From Macrobrachium rosenbergii (Eukaryota > Arthropoda > Malacostraca > Decapoda > Palaemonidae), in NCBI RefSeq assembly GCF_040412425.1, contig NC_089795.1:83847163-83911162 (forward strand): a stretch of DNA of 64,000 nucleotides. Direction: 5' to 3'. Under the pieces are notes generated by a model. That model was given only the letters and a program-made list of their open reading frames with translations, had not been told where the DNA came from and ran no database searches. Below are positions 1 to 42,334 of this stretch, one piece after another (position 1 is the stretch's first letter; each line of letters starts with the position of its first letter). The translations under genes were made by a program, and so were the position numbers.

Positions 1-2867
1 AGAAGGTAGACCAACTCTAAAGACTTTCTTGAGTACATGATATCATAGCCTTAATCAATCTACTGTAGACAAGAGGCATGCATCAGAGCAAAGCAAGTGG
101 ATAGTGACAAAAACACTAATGACTTTTTAGTAAGTGTATGAACACAAAATATAAGGTGACAATTCATAAGGAACAGCAAATGTAAAGACAACTGCTATTA
201 CTACTGCACTTGAAGGTAGACATTAAAAAATCTGTATTGTCTGTGCTTTGTACAATATAGCAAAATCTTTACGATAACAATTCTCCAATGTTTTGTGCCT
301 GTTTTACTAATAACCTACAGTGCCAACTATTCTTAGAATCCTAACAAAATGATACATTAATTTTCAGAAACTGCATTACCGTATATATTCTAAAAGAAAC
401 ATGAAATATGTGGCTCTTAGCAATCACAATTCCAAGTCTAACAATAAACCACTATTTACGTTATCGTAATAGTGCAGTACTTCACTTTCGAAAAGTGAGA
501 GGGTGAGGGCAGAACATTTTAATGACCTAGCACAGACTTAAAAGCTTGCACTCAAATACAAAAATCTCAACCACATACAGGCCTGATAACCTAATCACAC
601 ACTATTTAAATACTTATCTTACTGCCAGACCAAACTCTATGAAATTTAAGTGATGAACAGTAATAATGCTTTATTATTTACTTACACTACTATGTCCAAC
701 ATGAAAATTATATATTGACATTTCTCTACGAGAACACTTAAAATTCATTATATAACACTGATTGTACAATGGGAAGGTCATACAATGCAAACAAGAAAAT
801 AAAAACTTTAAAGGGGAATGGGTGAAGAAACAAAAACCCTAGTCAACTGCAATAATAACATTGCTAGTGATACAAATTCCTGAAATTCAATACATATTTA
901 ATGGTGGAGCAAAATGTTTTGTCATCAGTTCTGACAAACTTTCAAAGCTAAAAAAAATGCGTGCAATTTTATCAGAAACATGCTTGCTGAATGCAGAAAA
1001 AGCACACAAGCTGTCACTTCAAGTACATTTTAATAAGCTACAAATAGCTATATAAATCCTAGGATTAAATTAAAGACAGATGTAAAAGAAATTCTTGAGC
1101 ATTTCACAATGCCCAGAAATTTAACACCATTTTACAGACCCATCACCAACAAAAGTTATTACACTATGCTTTAAAAGCAATCAAAAGTAAATCTGTAGGT
1201 ATTTTAGCTGGAAAATATTCAACCGGTGCTTTCACATGGATTCCACAAAGTAGGTCTGTTATATCACATGGCAAATGGAAATTTGAGTAACAAGAGAAGT
1301 TATGATACCAGATTTACTGACCCTCACAGCACCATACAACATACGAAGTTTGTGACAGCTCACTAAGAAGATTACATTTTATCTCAAAAGTTGCAAAACC
1401 ACTTGGGTGTGGCAAACTTGATGAACAAGATAATAAATAATACAATATCCAAAAATGTACAGCATGGCTAAATTTATTTTCACCTGTAATAATTTTTCAT
1501 CATCAACTGAAAGACTTCAAATTTTGGGGAAAAACCGAATGCTTTCTAGCAGTGAGTGATATAAAGAAAGAATAACCTATCTGGAGTCTCTTATGATGTT
1601 TTATGACTCAAATCTTTGGGGCTATGAGATGGGAATTCCCTGTAATGATGGGGGTTTATATGTTATGAAACAAGGAACTTAAAATGAGATTGGTGTTAGC
1701 AGAAATCTGTGAAAAAATCAGAAGCTTGCCCTATCAGAGGATGTACATAAGGCTGTTCTATGAAGGTTATCTTAACTGTGGCAGATGTAACTGGAGGGAG
1801 ATCTCTTGAAAGAACAAGTATAGAACATTGACATTCAAACCTTATGTATTTTATTCTTCTCTATTACTCCCTGAAACACTTTTATAGAGTGAAAGGACAC
1901 CTTTGTCAAGTTTTCTTTATCTTGGCTACAAGATGAAGAATATGCATCAAAATTTTTTAATCGTTTCTCACTATCATTTAACAAAACATTTTACTCTAAA
2001 ATCTACCTTCCATGTTTGGTCTTTATAATTTAGCTCAGAATTTTAAAAAATCAAGGCTAACACTAACTCTTGCAACATCAGAGTATAGACTTATAACTAT
2101 ATGAAAGGTATTAATGAAAGGTACCTTGTGGATAATACAAATATGGATAATGTTATTGGGAGAGGGATCACAAAAGTATTCCCTTTGATCAAATTATTCA
2201 ACAACAATCACAAGCTTCCAAGTGCCTTGAACTCTTCTTTATTTCTAAAACTGTGAAATACTAAAAATTTCTTTCTCATTTTGGCAATTCAATCACCATT
2301 GTATTTCACTTGCTTTCAACTTCATTTCTCCTCACCCATTCATTATAAACACAATTAGCTATGATAATCTGAAAGCACATGGCAGGAGGACATAAAAGCC
2401 TAGTTCCTTAATTTCCATGGGAAAATTGCTGCTTTAGTAAATTCCTGACCTCATTACATTGGTAAACAAAGTATAAGCCCTGATCACATTATAAAATACT
2501 GGTGCCTTATATTTAGTAAATGAGGTATAAGAACTCTTATGTTCAAACCTTCTCTCCATTTAACCTTTGGTTTGACCACTCTTGCTCCTCCATGTACTTT
2601 GTCATATTTGGGTACACCCATTATCATTGTCCTCTCTTGCCACTAGTCATCCTTCCTTTATACTTGCTAAGAATCAGTGTAATTTTGTACATTACGGGAT
2701 GAAGTTTTTTGTACTAAGAGGACTGATTTCTGATCTAGTGGGCAAACTAAAAAATTTTAGGTCTTTTGTTAATGAGGATCTCAACCACTTCTAGAAATCC
2801 ACTTTTATCCTTCTCACTCGCATCCTTATGGTCTAGAGTTGCACTTTCTGGGCTGATGTTTCTAAAT

Positions 2868-3115
2868 TTGGTCCACTGGTACAGTGGTTAATGTCATGGC
2901 ATGCCACTTAGATGTCACAGGTTCGCATCTCCCACAGGGGCAATGAAAAATCACTGGCTCTGTACCATGATCAGTTACTGCTGCAGTGTGGGGTCTGTGG
3001 TGGGAGACTGAAACCAACATTCTTTGGAAACTTGAATTTCAAGTCAATGGCCCCTATGTTCTTGTACCAAGTGAATAGGTTTCATCTACTGAAATAATAA
3101 TAATACTGTACAGTA
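2868..3115 (+). mobile_element. tRNA-derived SINE
   Basis: The 5' part has RNA polymerase III promoter-like boxes: TGGTCCACTGGTACAGTGG resembles box A, and GGTTCGCATCTC resembles box B (GGTTCGANTCC). A tRNA-unrelated body follows, ending in an ATAATAATA tail near 3,105. It is not a functional tRNA because no acceptor stem closes. It lies antisense inside the p38 intron. Confidence 0.65.
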
Positions 3116-3934
3116 ATAAAAAATGATTCCAATGTCCCTGATCCTCCTCCTGCTTGGGAGTAGTTTAGAACAGCTAAGCTGACTTCCTTACAAACAGCAT
3201 ATGTCTCTATTATCTTTTTCTGTCTCCCTCTTGTCTTGGTCTTGCTAATCACTTTTAGCGTTCTTGCCACTCTGACCTTGTTACTGATCCTCTGGAGTAG
3301 AAGAGGAAGAATAAGAGTTGGCATTCACTCTGGGGCTATTTTGGAACTCCTGCTACTAGTATGGTTAATGCAACCATGGGATGCGGAGGTATTAAAAGAA
3401 TTAAAGCGTAAGGCTTTATGTTCTGGGGCCTTGGTCACTGCAATATCTCTCTCGCTGAAAACAAAATCTTCGGTTAGTTCTTCAGTAGTGACTCCTCCTT
3501 GCTGTATCAGCTCAAAGAGCAATGAAGTGATAAGGCCTTAAAATTCCAACCCCAATACGGCTGAGGAAGCTCTGATGTGAAGACAGTGTTAAAATCATAT
3601 TTTCAAGGTCTAGACTAATTTGTGACTAGAAACTTTGTCACTCTTTTCTACTAGAAATGATGAGTCAAGTTACTTCAAAAAGTACTTCTTACAGTAAAGC
3701 TAATTCTAACACACAAATATATATATAACACCCTGATGTAGTGCAGTTATGCAGCAATTATGAAATAATGAAAAGTTTCAGTTTAATGCAACAACTGATC
3801 AGTGATCTGTGGCAGAACAGACCTGAAGCACCACAAAGCATCTGAGCCAATGATTCAGCAATTTGAAACAAAAAAGGCATATAAAACTTTCTTCACAGAT
3901 TTTGTGCAAGATAATAAACAAGCAAAAACTGCAC

Positions 3935-4292
3935 CACGCAATCAAGTTTTCTGTGCAGCGTATAATGCTGTATGAAACTTTCGGCCACAGCCCATGAAAC
4001 AGCCGCAGCTCATGGAACTTTCAGCCACGGCCAAGTGTTGGCCTGTGTTGTTGGCACCCATAGCGGTGGCAGACACACAATCATGGCTAACTTTAACCTT
4101 AAATAAAATAAAAACTACTGAAGCTAGAGGGCTGCAATTTGGTATGTTTGATAATTGGAGGGCGGATGATCAACCTACCAATTTGCAGCTCTCTACCCTC
4201 AGTAGTTTTTAAGATCTGAGGGCTGATAGAAAAAGTGCAGATGGACAGACAAACAGCCATCTCAATAGTCTTCTTTTACAAAAAACTAAAAT
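3935..4292 (+). repeat. Foldback repeat FB, copy 1
   Basis: Contains CTAACTTTAACCTTAAATAAA, then an inverted pair: AAAACTACTGAAGCTAGAGG with GCTGCAATTTGGTA, against TACCAATTTGCAGCTCTC and CCTCAGTAGTTTTT. It ends in CTTTTACAAAAAACTAAAA. Arms are about 34 bp around a loop of about 32 nt. The family is shared with copies at 43,783, 55,669 and 58,653. No coding capacity. Confidence 0.85.
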
Positions 4293-5315
4293 AGGAGGCT
4301 TCACCAGGACCACTGGTGGGCTTCACAGGGACAATTGGTGGAAAGATTATAATCTCCAAGGCATTCGTATGAAGCCAGTAAGCTCCACTTGAGAGAATGT
4401 GTGTTTGTGTGAGTGTGAGCTATTATTTCCCCAATTTGCACACCAAAGTAAAAACTGGGAAAAAATGGGCATTAAAGTATTAACTTTCTGTTTGGTAGGG
4501 AGTTGAATTGAGAGTTGACTATATTCCACAACTGTAGCTACCCTTAAAGTTTTTCTAAACTCAAGCACTAGTATAGATAACTTTCACGGCAGAGTCAGCA
4601 CAAAGATTAATAACATTGATATCTGCATAAGTGGACTGTATCTATAAAATTTCAATGCACAAAAACCAGCATACTAAAAAATAAATTCAGAGAAAACAAT
4701 GAAAACAGATAAATCACGCAAAAGAACGACCTACAAGTCACAGCTTTGGAAGTGTTGTGACCTTTTTCTTATGTATGATTAAAATGGTATAAGGCAATCA
4801 GGTAATTGAGCTTTTCCATAAAGCAAAGTTCAACCATTTCTTCCACGAATAAAAATAAATAAAATGGGGGATGGGGTTCTTGGAAGATCTCTAATCTCCA
4901 TGAATCCACTTCGACATACATTCCTCTTTATTTCCTGTATCATATGGTACCCTATTTTCAAACATTTGCATGGAAAACTGGATTATGTACCTTAAATTGC
5001 AAAGGATAAATGCAACAACAAAAGTAAAAACAGAGAAATTGTTTGCATCTCTAAAAATGTACATCATACAAATGTGAACTAAGACCCAAAGATTTGTACT
5101 AAGAAAAGTAGCAATCATAAACTGAGTGTCAGTAAGCTCTATACCATTAAAGTAACAGCTAAAATTGTATTAGACAATCTATTTCATCAAAATATTGCTG
5201 TGTAACTAATATCTATGTTGCAACCCATGTTAGTGACATAAACATGCATTATGTGAAAAATTAAGTAAAAAGAAATCAGATCTTTTATAAGAATCCAGTA
5301 CTGAGAGGTACTAAC

Positions 5316-34382
<29,067 letters not shown>

Positions 34383-35380
34383 ATTTCCTAGAAGCCTCTC
34401 TTCGGCTGTCAGATTAAAAAATATCTAATAACAGTATAATATGTGAGGGTAAAATCCGTCCTTAAGTAGGGTTAAAAACTTAGTCGTACACACACACTAA
34501 AATCACAACTTTGTCGCAGTGTTGCCAGAACCGTGTGTAGGAGTTTGCGCTAAATTCTAGCAATGGGTTTTATCTTTCTTTGGTTGGGATACCCAAGTAT
34601 GGTAGCTACATGGATTGATTGCGTTAAATAATGATTATTTAAACTATTTACGGAAGCCTAATAATGTACGTTCGAGGACGCTTTAACGCCAGGTCAAGTT
34701 AGCGTTTTGCAGCACGTTTTTCGCTAGGAAACGTCGTCAAGTTGGGTATACATAAGAAATCGGAAACTTGTTAAATTTAACTCCGTACGCTACACATTCG
34801 CAGTTAATTCTTATCTAATAAGCATATGCAAGACTGCTCAGACAAATCACAAACATCACACATTTTGTATATTTGTGTTATTATTGTGTAATATGCTAAG
34901 GTGATTAATGTGCAGACGACAAAGTCAGGCAACTTTGCCGAGAATGATAAACAAACTTTACCAATTGTTTACTCGGAAAGGTGGAAAATATTTATCATGA
35001 ACTGCGTTTTCATTTACATAGTATTGAATTTATGCATCCCTAACAAATTTAAGAATGAAATGAGAAATTTACCAAAAGTCCACGAAATCCATTAAACGTA
35101 CTCCCGAAGTAAAACGCAAATCATTTCAACTCGGTGTGAAGTTTACGTGTGTTCGTGTGTTAACATATTCAAGGCTACTTTTCATAAAAGCCTCCCCACC
35201 AAACACTGCTGCCTGCTTCACTATTGAATCTGAAGCCACTGTCCTACGCATACACCCTGATAAAACATATCCTGCCGTCGAATTTTTATTTAAGCTTATT
35301 TCACACCAAATCCGCGTTACCTGCAGTTTAAGGAATATGAATATTACTTTCATTTAAACTTTTTCCTGGATAGCTGTTTA
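34383..35380. other. p38 5' flank
   Basis: The first 40-150 bp upstream of the start codon probably include the 5' UTR and promoter of the p38 gene. Two overlapping antiparallel ORFs at 35,126-35,357 have no recognisable domain. No CpG-rich block or TATA box in a convincing position was seen. Confidence 0.5.
34517..34527 (-). promoter_or_regulatory. Possible core promoter motif upstream of p38
   Basis: The minus strand reads TGGCAACACTG about 135 bp upstream of the start codon. It matches the Drosophila core-promoter element Ohler motif 1 (TGGTCACACTG) at 9 of 11 positions. Whether decapods use this element, and where transcription starts here, is not known from the sequence. Confidence 0.2.
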
Positions 35381-35399
35381 GTCCATTCCGTCGAAGATG

Positions 35400-36640
35400 A
35401 CGTTGCACGGGGCTACACCTCTCAGATAATATTATGCTGGTGTATCAGTCATTAAATAGGATTTTTTTAAAATTTCTTCTTGAATATGAACGCAATGTCA
35501 CTTGCGGTAATTTGCTGAATAATCTTGAGTTAGATTTTATCATGTTACATCTGGGCTCCTCCGTCATATACAACTCACCACCATGCCTCAATATTAAGAA
35601 TGTTCTTTGCTGAAAATATGTAACATCTCCCTTTGTTTGTCTTGGTTTTCTATGCTTAATCACTTACAACGTTAGGGCATATCTCTTGCATATAATTCTT
35701 GCTTTGATGGGTAACCCAGTGAGAACAGGTGTAATTCTCTGATATGACGGTGGGCCTTTAATTAACCTTGCAGTCATATATTTATGATATTTAGCATTTT
35801 CTTCAGGTTGTAATTAGGTGTACCATAACAGATCGAATTTTGATAATCTAATCCACCAATGACATAATTAGGAGCGACCATTTTCCTGACGTGATTGTAT
35901 GAATATTTCCATGTAAGTGCAGTGACTTCCGGTTACTTTCACCACTTGACTAATTTGATCACTGAATTCGAGGCATCAAAAGGACGCTCGAAACGTCCCA
36001 CAGCCACTTGGGATGGTCCTGTTGTCCTAAACCCAAACATTCAGTCTTGTCTTCATTCAGTTTCAATCGTTTTAGCATAATCCATTTCTTAATGGCACCT
36101 TGATGTCATCAAGTGGAGTGTTGTCCTCGAACAGCTTAGAGTCTACACCGTGTTTCTTGAGTTAGTGCGACATACAAACCAGGACTAGGCCCAGCATAGT
36201 GACTTGTGGCACTCCACTTTTCGGCGACTCTATTCTCAAACGAGTTCTACGTTTTTGTACAAAAGGCGTTCTGTTTTCAAGATAGCTTTTCAGATACATC
36301 AATGCATCACTTTTTAGGCTAATACTTACAAATCCTAGAGCAACAAATCATGTGCAACAGTGTCAATATTAACTCTTAAGGGGAAGCAAAACTAAGAAAA
36401 TACACTTCCCTTATCCATTAATAGTACCAAGTCGGTAACAACAGAACGTGGGGTTCTTCTTGTCGAATATAGCTGTGTGTACCCAGACTGTGTCCAGCAA
36501 AACAAGTGTCTTATTTAGAGGCTCTAATAAATTTTCTAAAATCACGTTCTCAATAATCTTAGGAACTCAGACTGACTAACAAGTGTATCCTTAAACTGCT
36601 GGCTTTTTAGTGGTCAACTTCTCACTTTCAGGGTATGTCG
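35400..36640 (-). pseudogene. Degenerate L2/CR1-like LINE relic
   Basis: Minus-strand translation gives, in the correct order, ESPKSGVPQVTMLGLVLV near 36,200 (the GVPQGSVLGPLLF motif of CR1/L2 reverse transcriptases), RITPVLTGLPIKARI near 35,680-35,730 (HWLPIKARI of the same clade) and PRCNMIKSNSRLFSKLP near 35,510-35,560 (the C-terminal RLWNxLP-like segment). Frames change and stops interrupt, so it is a dead 3' portion. A clade assignment would need a search. Confidence 0.6.
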
Positions 36641-37823
36641 TATTTTCAATGCTCCCGACTAATAATATCACAATATGTTAATTTCACCTAATGCCCAACA
36701 AATTTGACCTTGTCAAAATCGATTAAACGGAAACATAACAGTTTATTCACTTAAACTTCAGGAAAGAAGGGAATGTTGCGAACATTGCTCCACTCTAAAC
36801 TATTGATCGATTATGAAAGTTAGGTCTTGAAGACCAAGCGCCGGTACCCATCAGGATTATTCAGCGCCGTAATGAAGGTGAAATATATAAATTAATGATA
36901 TGATTGATAATGAATAGGTGAATGATGACATACTAGTAAAATTCAGTGTTAAATTATGAACGTAAAAAATTAAGAATATTAGATAAAACCAACAACAAAT
37001 ATAATATATATTAAACTTTTATATTTAAAATATATGCTTAGTATATAAAATAGACTATTCACAACATTCATAATTCTATTCTAAAAGAATTCTAAGAGTT
37101 TATTGGTGAACTTGTCAGAGAAGCCTTCTGACAACTTGCTTTCTGCCGAAGACATATTGCATAGAAGCAAAAAAAAAAAAAAAAAAAAGGCAAATGCTGG
37201 TCATGCCTCTATTAAAAAGAAGATAAAAGTAAAACTGACCAGATTCTTTTCCTCAATGTATTTTTCATATAACTGTTAGAAGCAACATAAGGACATTATA
37301 TCGTCTAGCATTTCCTAAAGTAAAATAATGACCATCAAGGTACATACATTTCTTACCTACTGCAGTATGAATACGCATCCCTAACATGATGCAAGCATAT
37401 GCAAAGCAGATGTATTACGTAAATTAGTGACAATGCCCGACTAAAAAAGAAAAGTTTTCATCACTTGCATCACGAATCGTCAAATCTCGTATTCTATGAG
37501 ACTGGAAGCTGAAGGCCGCTGATAGAGATTCGTATATATTTGCTCAACGATGATCAGAACCTGATTTGTGATTCTATTTTTTTAGATCGTGTGTCCTGTA
37601 TATGGCTAATGATGACGCAAACATGTTTTTTTCTCCCAAGCATTGTCGCTGGACAATTGCGTCTCGATCTCCTGCATTTTTTAATATGATAAATTTTTTT
37701 TCTTTTTTTCTTTTTTTACTAACCTGTCTGGTATTCGTTAGGATGGTGTCCTGAAACCCCTGTTGTTTTAAGTCACTGTCAGTGACTTGATGCAAAATGA
37801 AGTGGCAGTCAGTTATATTGATT
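36640..37823. other. Unassigned intergenic DNA
   Basis: A short piece at 36,827-36,885 (GGTCTTGAAGACCAAGCGCC...TTCAGCGCC) resembles a variant of the dispersed repeat at 37,824. There is an 18-A run at about 37,171. Nothing else is recognisable. Confidence 0.5.
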
Positions 37824-38118
37824 TGAATATGGAATTTAGGCCAAAGGCCAAGCACTGGGGCCTATGAGGTCATTCAGAGCTGAAACTGAAAATGACAGTA
37901 AAAGGTTTGAAAGGTGTAACAGGAGTAAAGCCACGCAGTTGCACTATGAATCGATTGTTAGGAGAGGGTGGAAAGTAAGATGGAAGAAAGAGAATATGAA
38001 AGGAGTTACAGGTAAGGGATTTGAAGGGGTTGCAGCTAGGCCGAAGGCATGCTGCAAAGAACCTAAGTAATGCCTACAGTGCACTGTATGAGGTTCACTG
38101 ACGGCACTACCCTATAGG
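37824..38118 (+). repeat. Dispersed repeat family R1, full-length-like copy
   Basis: The copy begins GAATATGGAATTTAGGCC, with AAAGGCCAAGCACTGGGGCC and GAGGTCATTCAG, and runs through AGGAGAGGGTGGAAAGTAAG to TGCACTGTATGAGG. Other copies lie at 47,658 (+), 53,556 (-) and 58,549 (+). I associate this sequence with decapod genomes. A 68-residue ORF across it is incidental. No pol III boxes or target duplication are obvious, so the element class is unknown. Confidence 0.85.
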
Positions 38119-38756
38119 CGAGGTTTAGATGGGGTTAATATGCGGTAAAGTCTGTCAGTTGGACGTAATCACTCTGGTAAAACTGAAACATCATTCCTTA
38201 GCTGACCCGCGATTATGCATCAAACGTGGTATCACATAAATAATAAATATTAAAAAAACACCATTCCAAGCGTCTTCAATTCACGAGTTTAATAAGCCAT
38301 CAAATTTCTCCCGATATATAAGAACCACATGATGTTAATTTCGTCTTAAGTCTTGCCTTGACTTCTTGGCTGTAACACGAACAAACGGAATGTTTGTTTT
38401 GGCTATTCCATACAGTCCAACGCAAAAAAAAAAAAACTAAAAACAAATGTTCGACGGAAGGTATATATTAGTTTGTATCTTAGGCTATATCTTCGAAAGT
38501 AATAAGTTGTAGTGAACAGGAAAATATGCATGATATTAAGGGATGCTGGATCTGACATAAACATCTTTTATAAAAAAGCGTTCGCCCATTATTCTCTTAC
38601 TGGTGATGTATCAAAGTAAGTGATATTTGCTGGACAGCAGTCTACTGTAGATTTCATTTGTATTTTGTTTATTTAATCCACTGCTAAATTTCACCAAAGT
38701 TGTTTATCAGTTCTTTAGTTTTACGCAAGTGATTTCAAGATAATGTAATATGTATA

Positions 38757-38757
<1 letters not shown>

Positions 38758-38800
<43 letters not shown>
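38758..38800. repeat. (TA)n microsatellite
   Basis: About 20 TA units with one C interruption. It is the leftmost of the long TA arrays. Confidence 0.95.
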
Positions 38801-38801
<1 letters not shown>

Positions 38802-39912
38802 ATGGAATCAGGGGCTTAACAAATGTTTGGCTCTTCTCTCGTTTACTTTGGATCGCATATTATGGCCTTGAAGAAGTATGGCGATGTCTCTAAAACTAGT
38901 AATTAAAAAAAAAATGTATATCCACGTTTTCGTGCATTGACTGCCCGTTCATTGTCATCGCGAAGAGCAACATAATCGGTATGTAAGTGCAAGGAATTAT
39001 TAAGTAAACTCAGATCTCCGTAAATTGTTTGCCCTGAAGGAGACGGGAACCTACTGGACTCTCCTAGATGTGGTGAATATCACACAGCAGGGGTAAAGAT
39101 ATGAGGAAATTGAAGCAAACTTCCTCTCCTGTAATCAGATAACAGAGACCACCCAGAGTAACTGTGTATAAACTTTCTTTAAATCCAATAAAAAAAGCCT
39201 TGCACTAGTAACTAATGAATAACAGAGTCCAAAAAACTCATACTATCGCAGTTATTTTATCTGCAGTGAGACCAAAATTTTAACTAAGAAAAAAAATCCT
39301 TACAATTTATAGTTACGCTTTTGTCTCTGGAATCATCAAGACCACCAACCAAGAGCATTCTATGGAACCTCGATTCTATCATAGCTTAAGGCTACTTGAT
39401 AAAGGTAATGCATCTGTCAATAAATCTCGTGGCGCTGCTGATAGCGATAAGCTCAGTCACAAGTAAGCAAACCTTATCGTGGGACACATAACCTAGACTG
39501 ATAAAAGCAATAATAACAATTACCCAAATGATTACGAAGGCGAACTAGATTTTACTTTCTCGTATTATCACCAGAAAGTCTTGTGAAGTAATAAGAGTTC
39601 GTGTCATCCTAAATAAAACTAAACTGATAAGAAATGCTGCGAATTAATAGTTTGAGTAAACATTGACATATTGACATAAAATGGCTCGAGTCAAAACCTG
39701 ACAGGAAATTCTGCGGCTCAGTTGATTCTTGTAAATAACTGACCGGATATGCCGTGGATCAGCTCACTGGAGTTAAACGAAGCTATTGCAATTTTGACAA
39801 ATTAGGTTATTCGAACATGATATTCACCTAACATAAAGTAAAATAATTAGTTTAATCGAGAGTCAACAGCTAACCGGAAATACCATGAGCCTGAAAATAA
39901 AAATTATAAAAT

Positions 39913-39917
<5 letters not shown>
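38801..39917. other. Unassigned intergenic DNA
   Basis: No recognisable gene, repeat or motif was seen between the two TA arrays. Confidence 0.5.

Positions 39918-39988
<71 letters not shown>
39918..39988. repeat. (TA)n microsatellite
   Basis: About 35 TA units, followed by a GTATGTATGTATGTA stretch. Confidence 0.95.
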
Positions 39989-39992
<4 letters not shown>

Positions 39993-40007
39993 ATATGTAT
40001 GTATGTA

Positions 40008-40336
<329 letters not shown>

Positions 40337-40340
40337 ATAA

Positions 40341-41130
40341 ATGTGATTGTAAATTGTCATATATAATCAAAGAAACTGGGCTTTATAGGAAAAGAAGAAA
40401 TATTACATGATGCTTTAAGCAATTTGTCAGTATTTTGAAATGAAAACAACACCAGTATCCATATTATGAGAGTATAAGGTTCAAATGTTATCAACAGAGG
40501 GAATTCTTATATTACACGATAAGCTGGTTGGCTAGTTAATTATAGACTGAGTTGGCCTTATACCAGTGGGGTAAGGTTTTTAAGGAATAAGAGGCCTGGT
40601 GTGTACCTCTTGACTCCGCAAACCAGCCTTAGAAAATATGACATACCTATCCCATTCATTTCTCTTCATTTGTAATTAATAAAATATCGATCGATTAAGT
40701 TCCTCATACACAAATGAATCATTCAGAAATAATGGTTTTTTTCATGGAGTTTTTCCTTACGCAGTTTTTTCAAAGCTTGGATACAAGAACCTCCCCCAGG
40801 AGGTTTTTGGGGAGCAAGGATCCTGTGAATCAGCTGAGAAGCTCTCTGGGGTCTTTCCGTGCAATCTCTGAGTCAAGGTTCAGTATTTACCCTGTGGTGC
40901 TAGAGGGCCATGGCTTACCTGAGAAAGACCCTTCGTTGGGGAATTTCCAGGGGAGGGCTGGCCTACGCACTAACCGCAATGTCCTCCAGCATTCTAACGG
41001 CCAGCGGGAGTTAGGGTCAACCGCTCATATGCACAGGTAACCTCATGGGGTCGCTACTGGGCATGGTTCTCCGCCATATAATTATAGCTAGACTATACTG
41101 AGTCCTATGAATCCCCGAGGTGGCTCATGA
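40341..41130. other. Unassigned DNA with a GC-richer core
   Basis: Positions 40,780-41,050 are clearly more GC-rich than the surroundings and hold a 108-residue plus-strand ORF that I do not recognise. With no domain, codon or splice support it may be part of an old repeat. Confidence 0.4.
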
Positions 41131-41131
41131 T

Positions 41132-41219
<88 letters not shown>
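41131..41219. repeat. (TA)n microsatellite, tail of inverted SINE
   Basis: About 42 TA units abutting the 3' end of the minus-strand SINE at 41,222-41,443. Confidence 0.95.
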
Positions 41220-41221
<2 letters not shown>

Positions 41222-41223
<2 letters not shown>

Positions 41224-41443
41224 ACATTTTTATCACACCGTGATTTATATACAATCATGAAGCTACAAATGTCGCAATATCAAATTCACGCTGCCTCGGG
41301 AATATCCCCGATGGGGAATTATCACCGAAGGGGAATTTATAAGTGATAAATGGACGGACACTGCCGAGTCTCGATCCCTAGACACAGATACCCATCCAGC
41401 AACTCCAGTCGACGTCACCATCGAGCTATCAAGAGAGTGCATG
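41222..41443 (-). mobile_element. tRNA-derived SINE with TA tail
   Basis: On the minus strand: TAGCTCGATGGTGACG (box A-like), then GGGATCGAGACTC (box B-like) about 45 nt later. The body TTATAAATTCCCCTTCGGTG and ATTTGATATTGCGACATTTG follows, ending in the TA array at 41,131-41,219. Partial copies of the same body lie at 41,566-41,640 (-) and 41,650-41,762 (+). Confidence 0.65.
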
Positions 41444-41565
41444 CAAAATTAATGCCGAGTCTGGTGCACTTTATTTACCGTCAAGAGCGGGGAATTGTAC
41501 TTAGCTTGCATTGACTCCTCCCCACCATGATAGTTCTTTGGTGCGTTTAATTTATCAGGTCTTTT

Positions 41566-41640
41566 ATGACATTTTTATCACACCGTGATCTATAAGAATC
41601 ATGAAGCTGCAAATGTCGCAATATCAAATTCACGGCGCTC
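41566..41640 (-). mobile_element. Truncated 3' fragment of the same SINE
   Basis: TATGACATTTTTATCACACC through AATATCAAATTCACG repeats the 3' end of the SINE at 41,222 in the same orientation, with no TA array next to it. Confidence 0.8.
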
Positions 41641-41649
41641 GGAAACGTG

Positions 41650-41761
41650 TCTGTGTCGCGGACGGAGACTGGCAGTTCCGTCCATTTATCACTTTATAAA
41701 TTCCTTCGGTGTTATTCTCGAGGCAGCGTGGATTTGATATTACAACATTTGTAGTTTCATG

Positions 41762-41762
<1 letters not shown>
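41650..41762 (+). mobile_element. Opposite-strand copy of the same SINE
   Basis: CAGTTCCGTCCATTTATCAC, TTCCTTCGGTGTTATTCTCG and GATTTGATATTACAACATTT match the SINE body in plus orientation, and the copy again runs into a TA array at 41,763. Confidence 0.75.

Positions 41763-41828
<66 letters not shown>
41763..41828. repeat. (TA)n microsatellite, tail of plus-strand SINE copy
   Basis: About 33 uninterrupted TA units immediately after GTTTCATGAT of the SINE 3' end. Confidence 0.95.
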
Positions 41829-41831
<3 letters not shown>

Positions 41832-42224
41832 TTGGATTTCTTTTTGGCAAGTTTTCAATGACATTGCAAAAGGAATCCTCCATTAAGACTCCATCGCACA
41901 GCCTTAACATTTGTTGTATTATCAACAAAAACATCCTGTCTCCTTAGCGTGGCACCATTAACACAATTCCTCGCGTTTGTGTGGCCTAGAAACGGGATGA
42001 GGTGAGAGAGGCATGACGAGCGTATAAAGAGAGGGCTCGAAAATAGACGACAAAGTAAGCAGGGCGTTGGCGTTGAATAAAATTATCCCGTTCACCCGTC
42101 CCCAGTCCCCAGGGGAGATTCTGCCGAGCGGCGATATCCGGGGAACTAACCCGATGATCAAATCGTTTTCTCAGACCGAGGCGAAAGCTGTAGTAACTGA
42201 AGTACTGCGAGAACAACCAACAAC

Positions 42225-42227
42225 AAC

Positions 42228-42290
<63 letters not shown>
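42225..42290. repeat. (AAT)n microsatellite
   Basis: About 22 AAT units on the left side of the palindrome at 42,335-42,500. Confidence 0.95.
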
Positions 42291-42292
<2 letters not shown>

Positions 42293-42334
42293 ACACAATA
42301 ATAATTAAAAGTTCTCATAGTAGCTTGAGTCTTG

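Larger units (their letters stand above)
1..5315 (-). other. p38 intron after exon 7b, incomplete
   Basis: This stretch is AT-rich with no further p38 exon that I can recognise. It holds a SINE near 2,870-3,115 and a foldback repeat at 3,935-4,292. Short ORFs here have no recognisable domains. The remainder shows nothing I can name. Confidence 0.7.

Noticed and set aside
2868..2945. Functional tRNA gene at the SINE head, and likewise at 8,270, 41,400 and 57,560
   Set aside because: The A and B boxes are present but no closing acceptor stem or proper anticodon arm can be formed, and a SINE body follows each.
1..5315. Remaining p38 C-terminal exons
   Set aside because: I looked on the minus strand for the conserved ANPLAIDLLEKML and DKRITA blocks and did not find them; they are probably outside the window.
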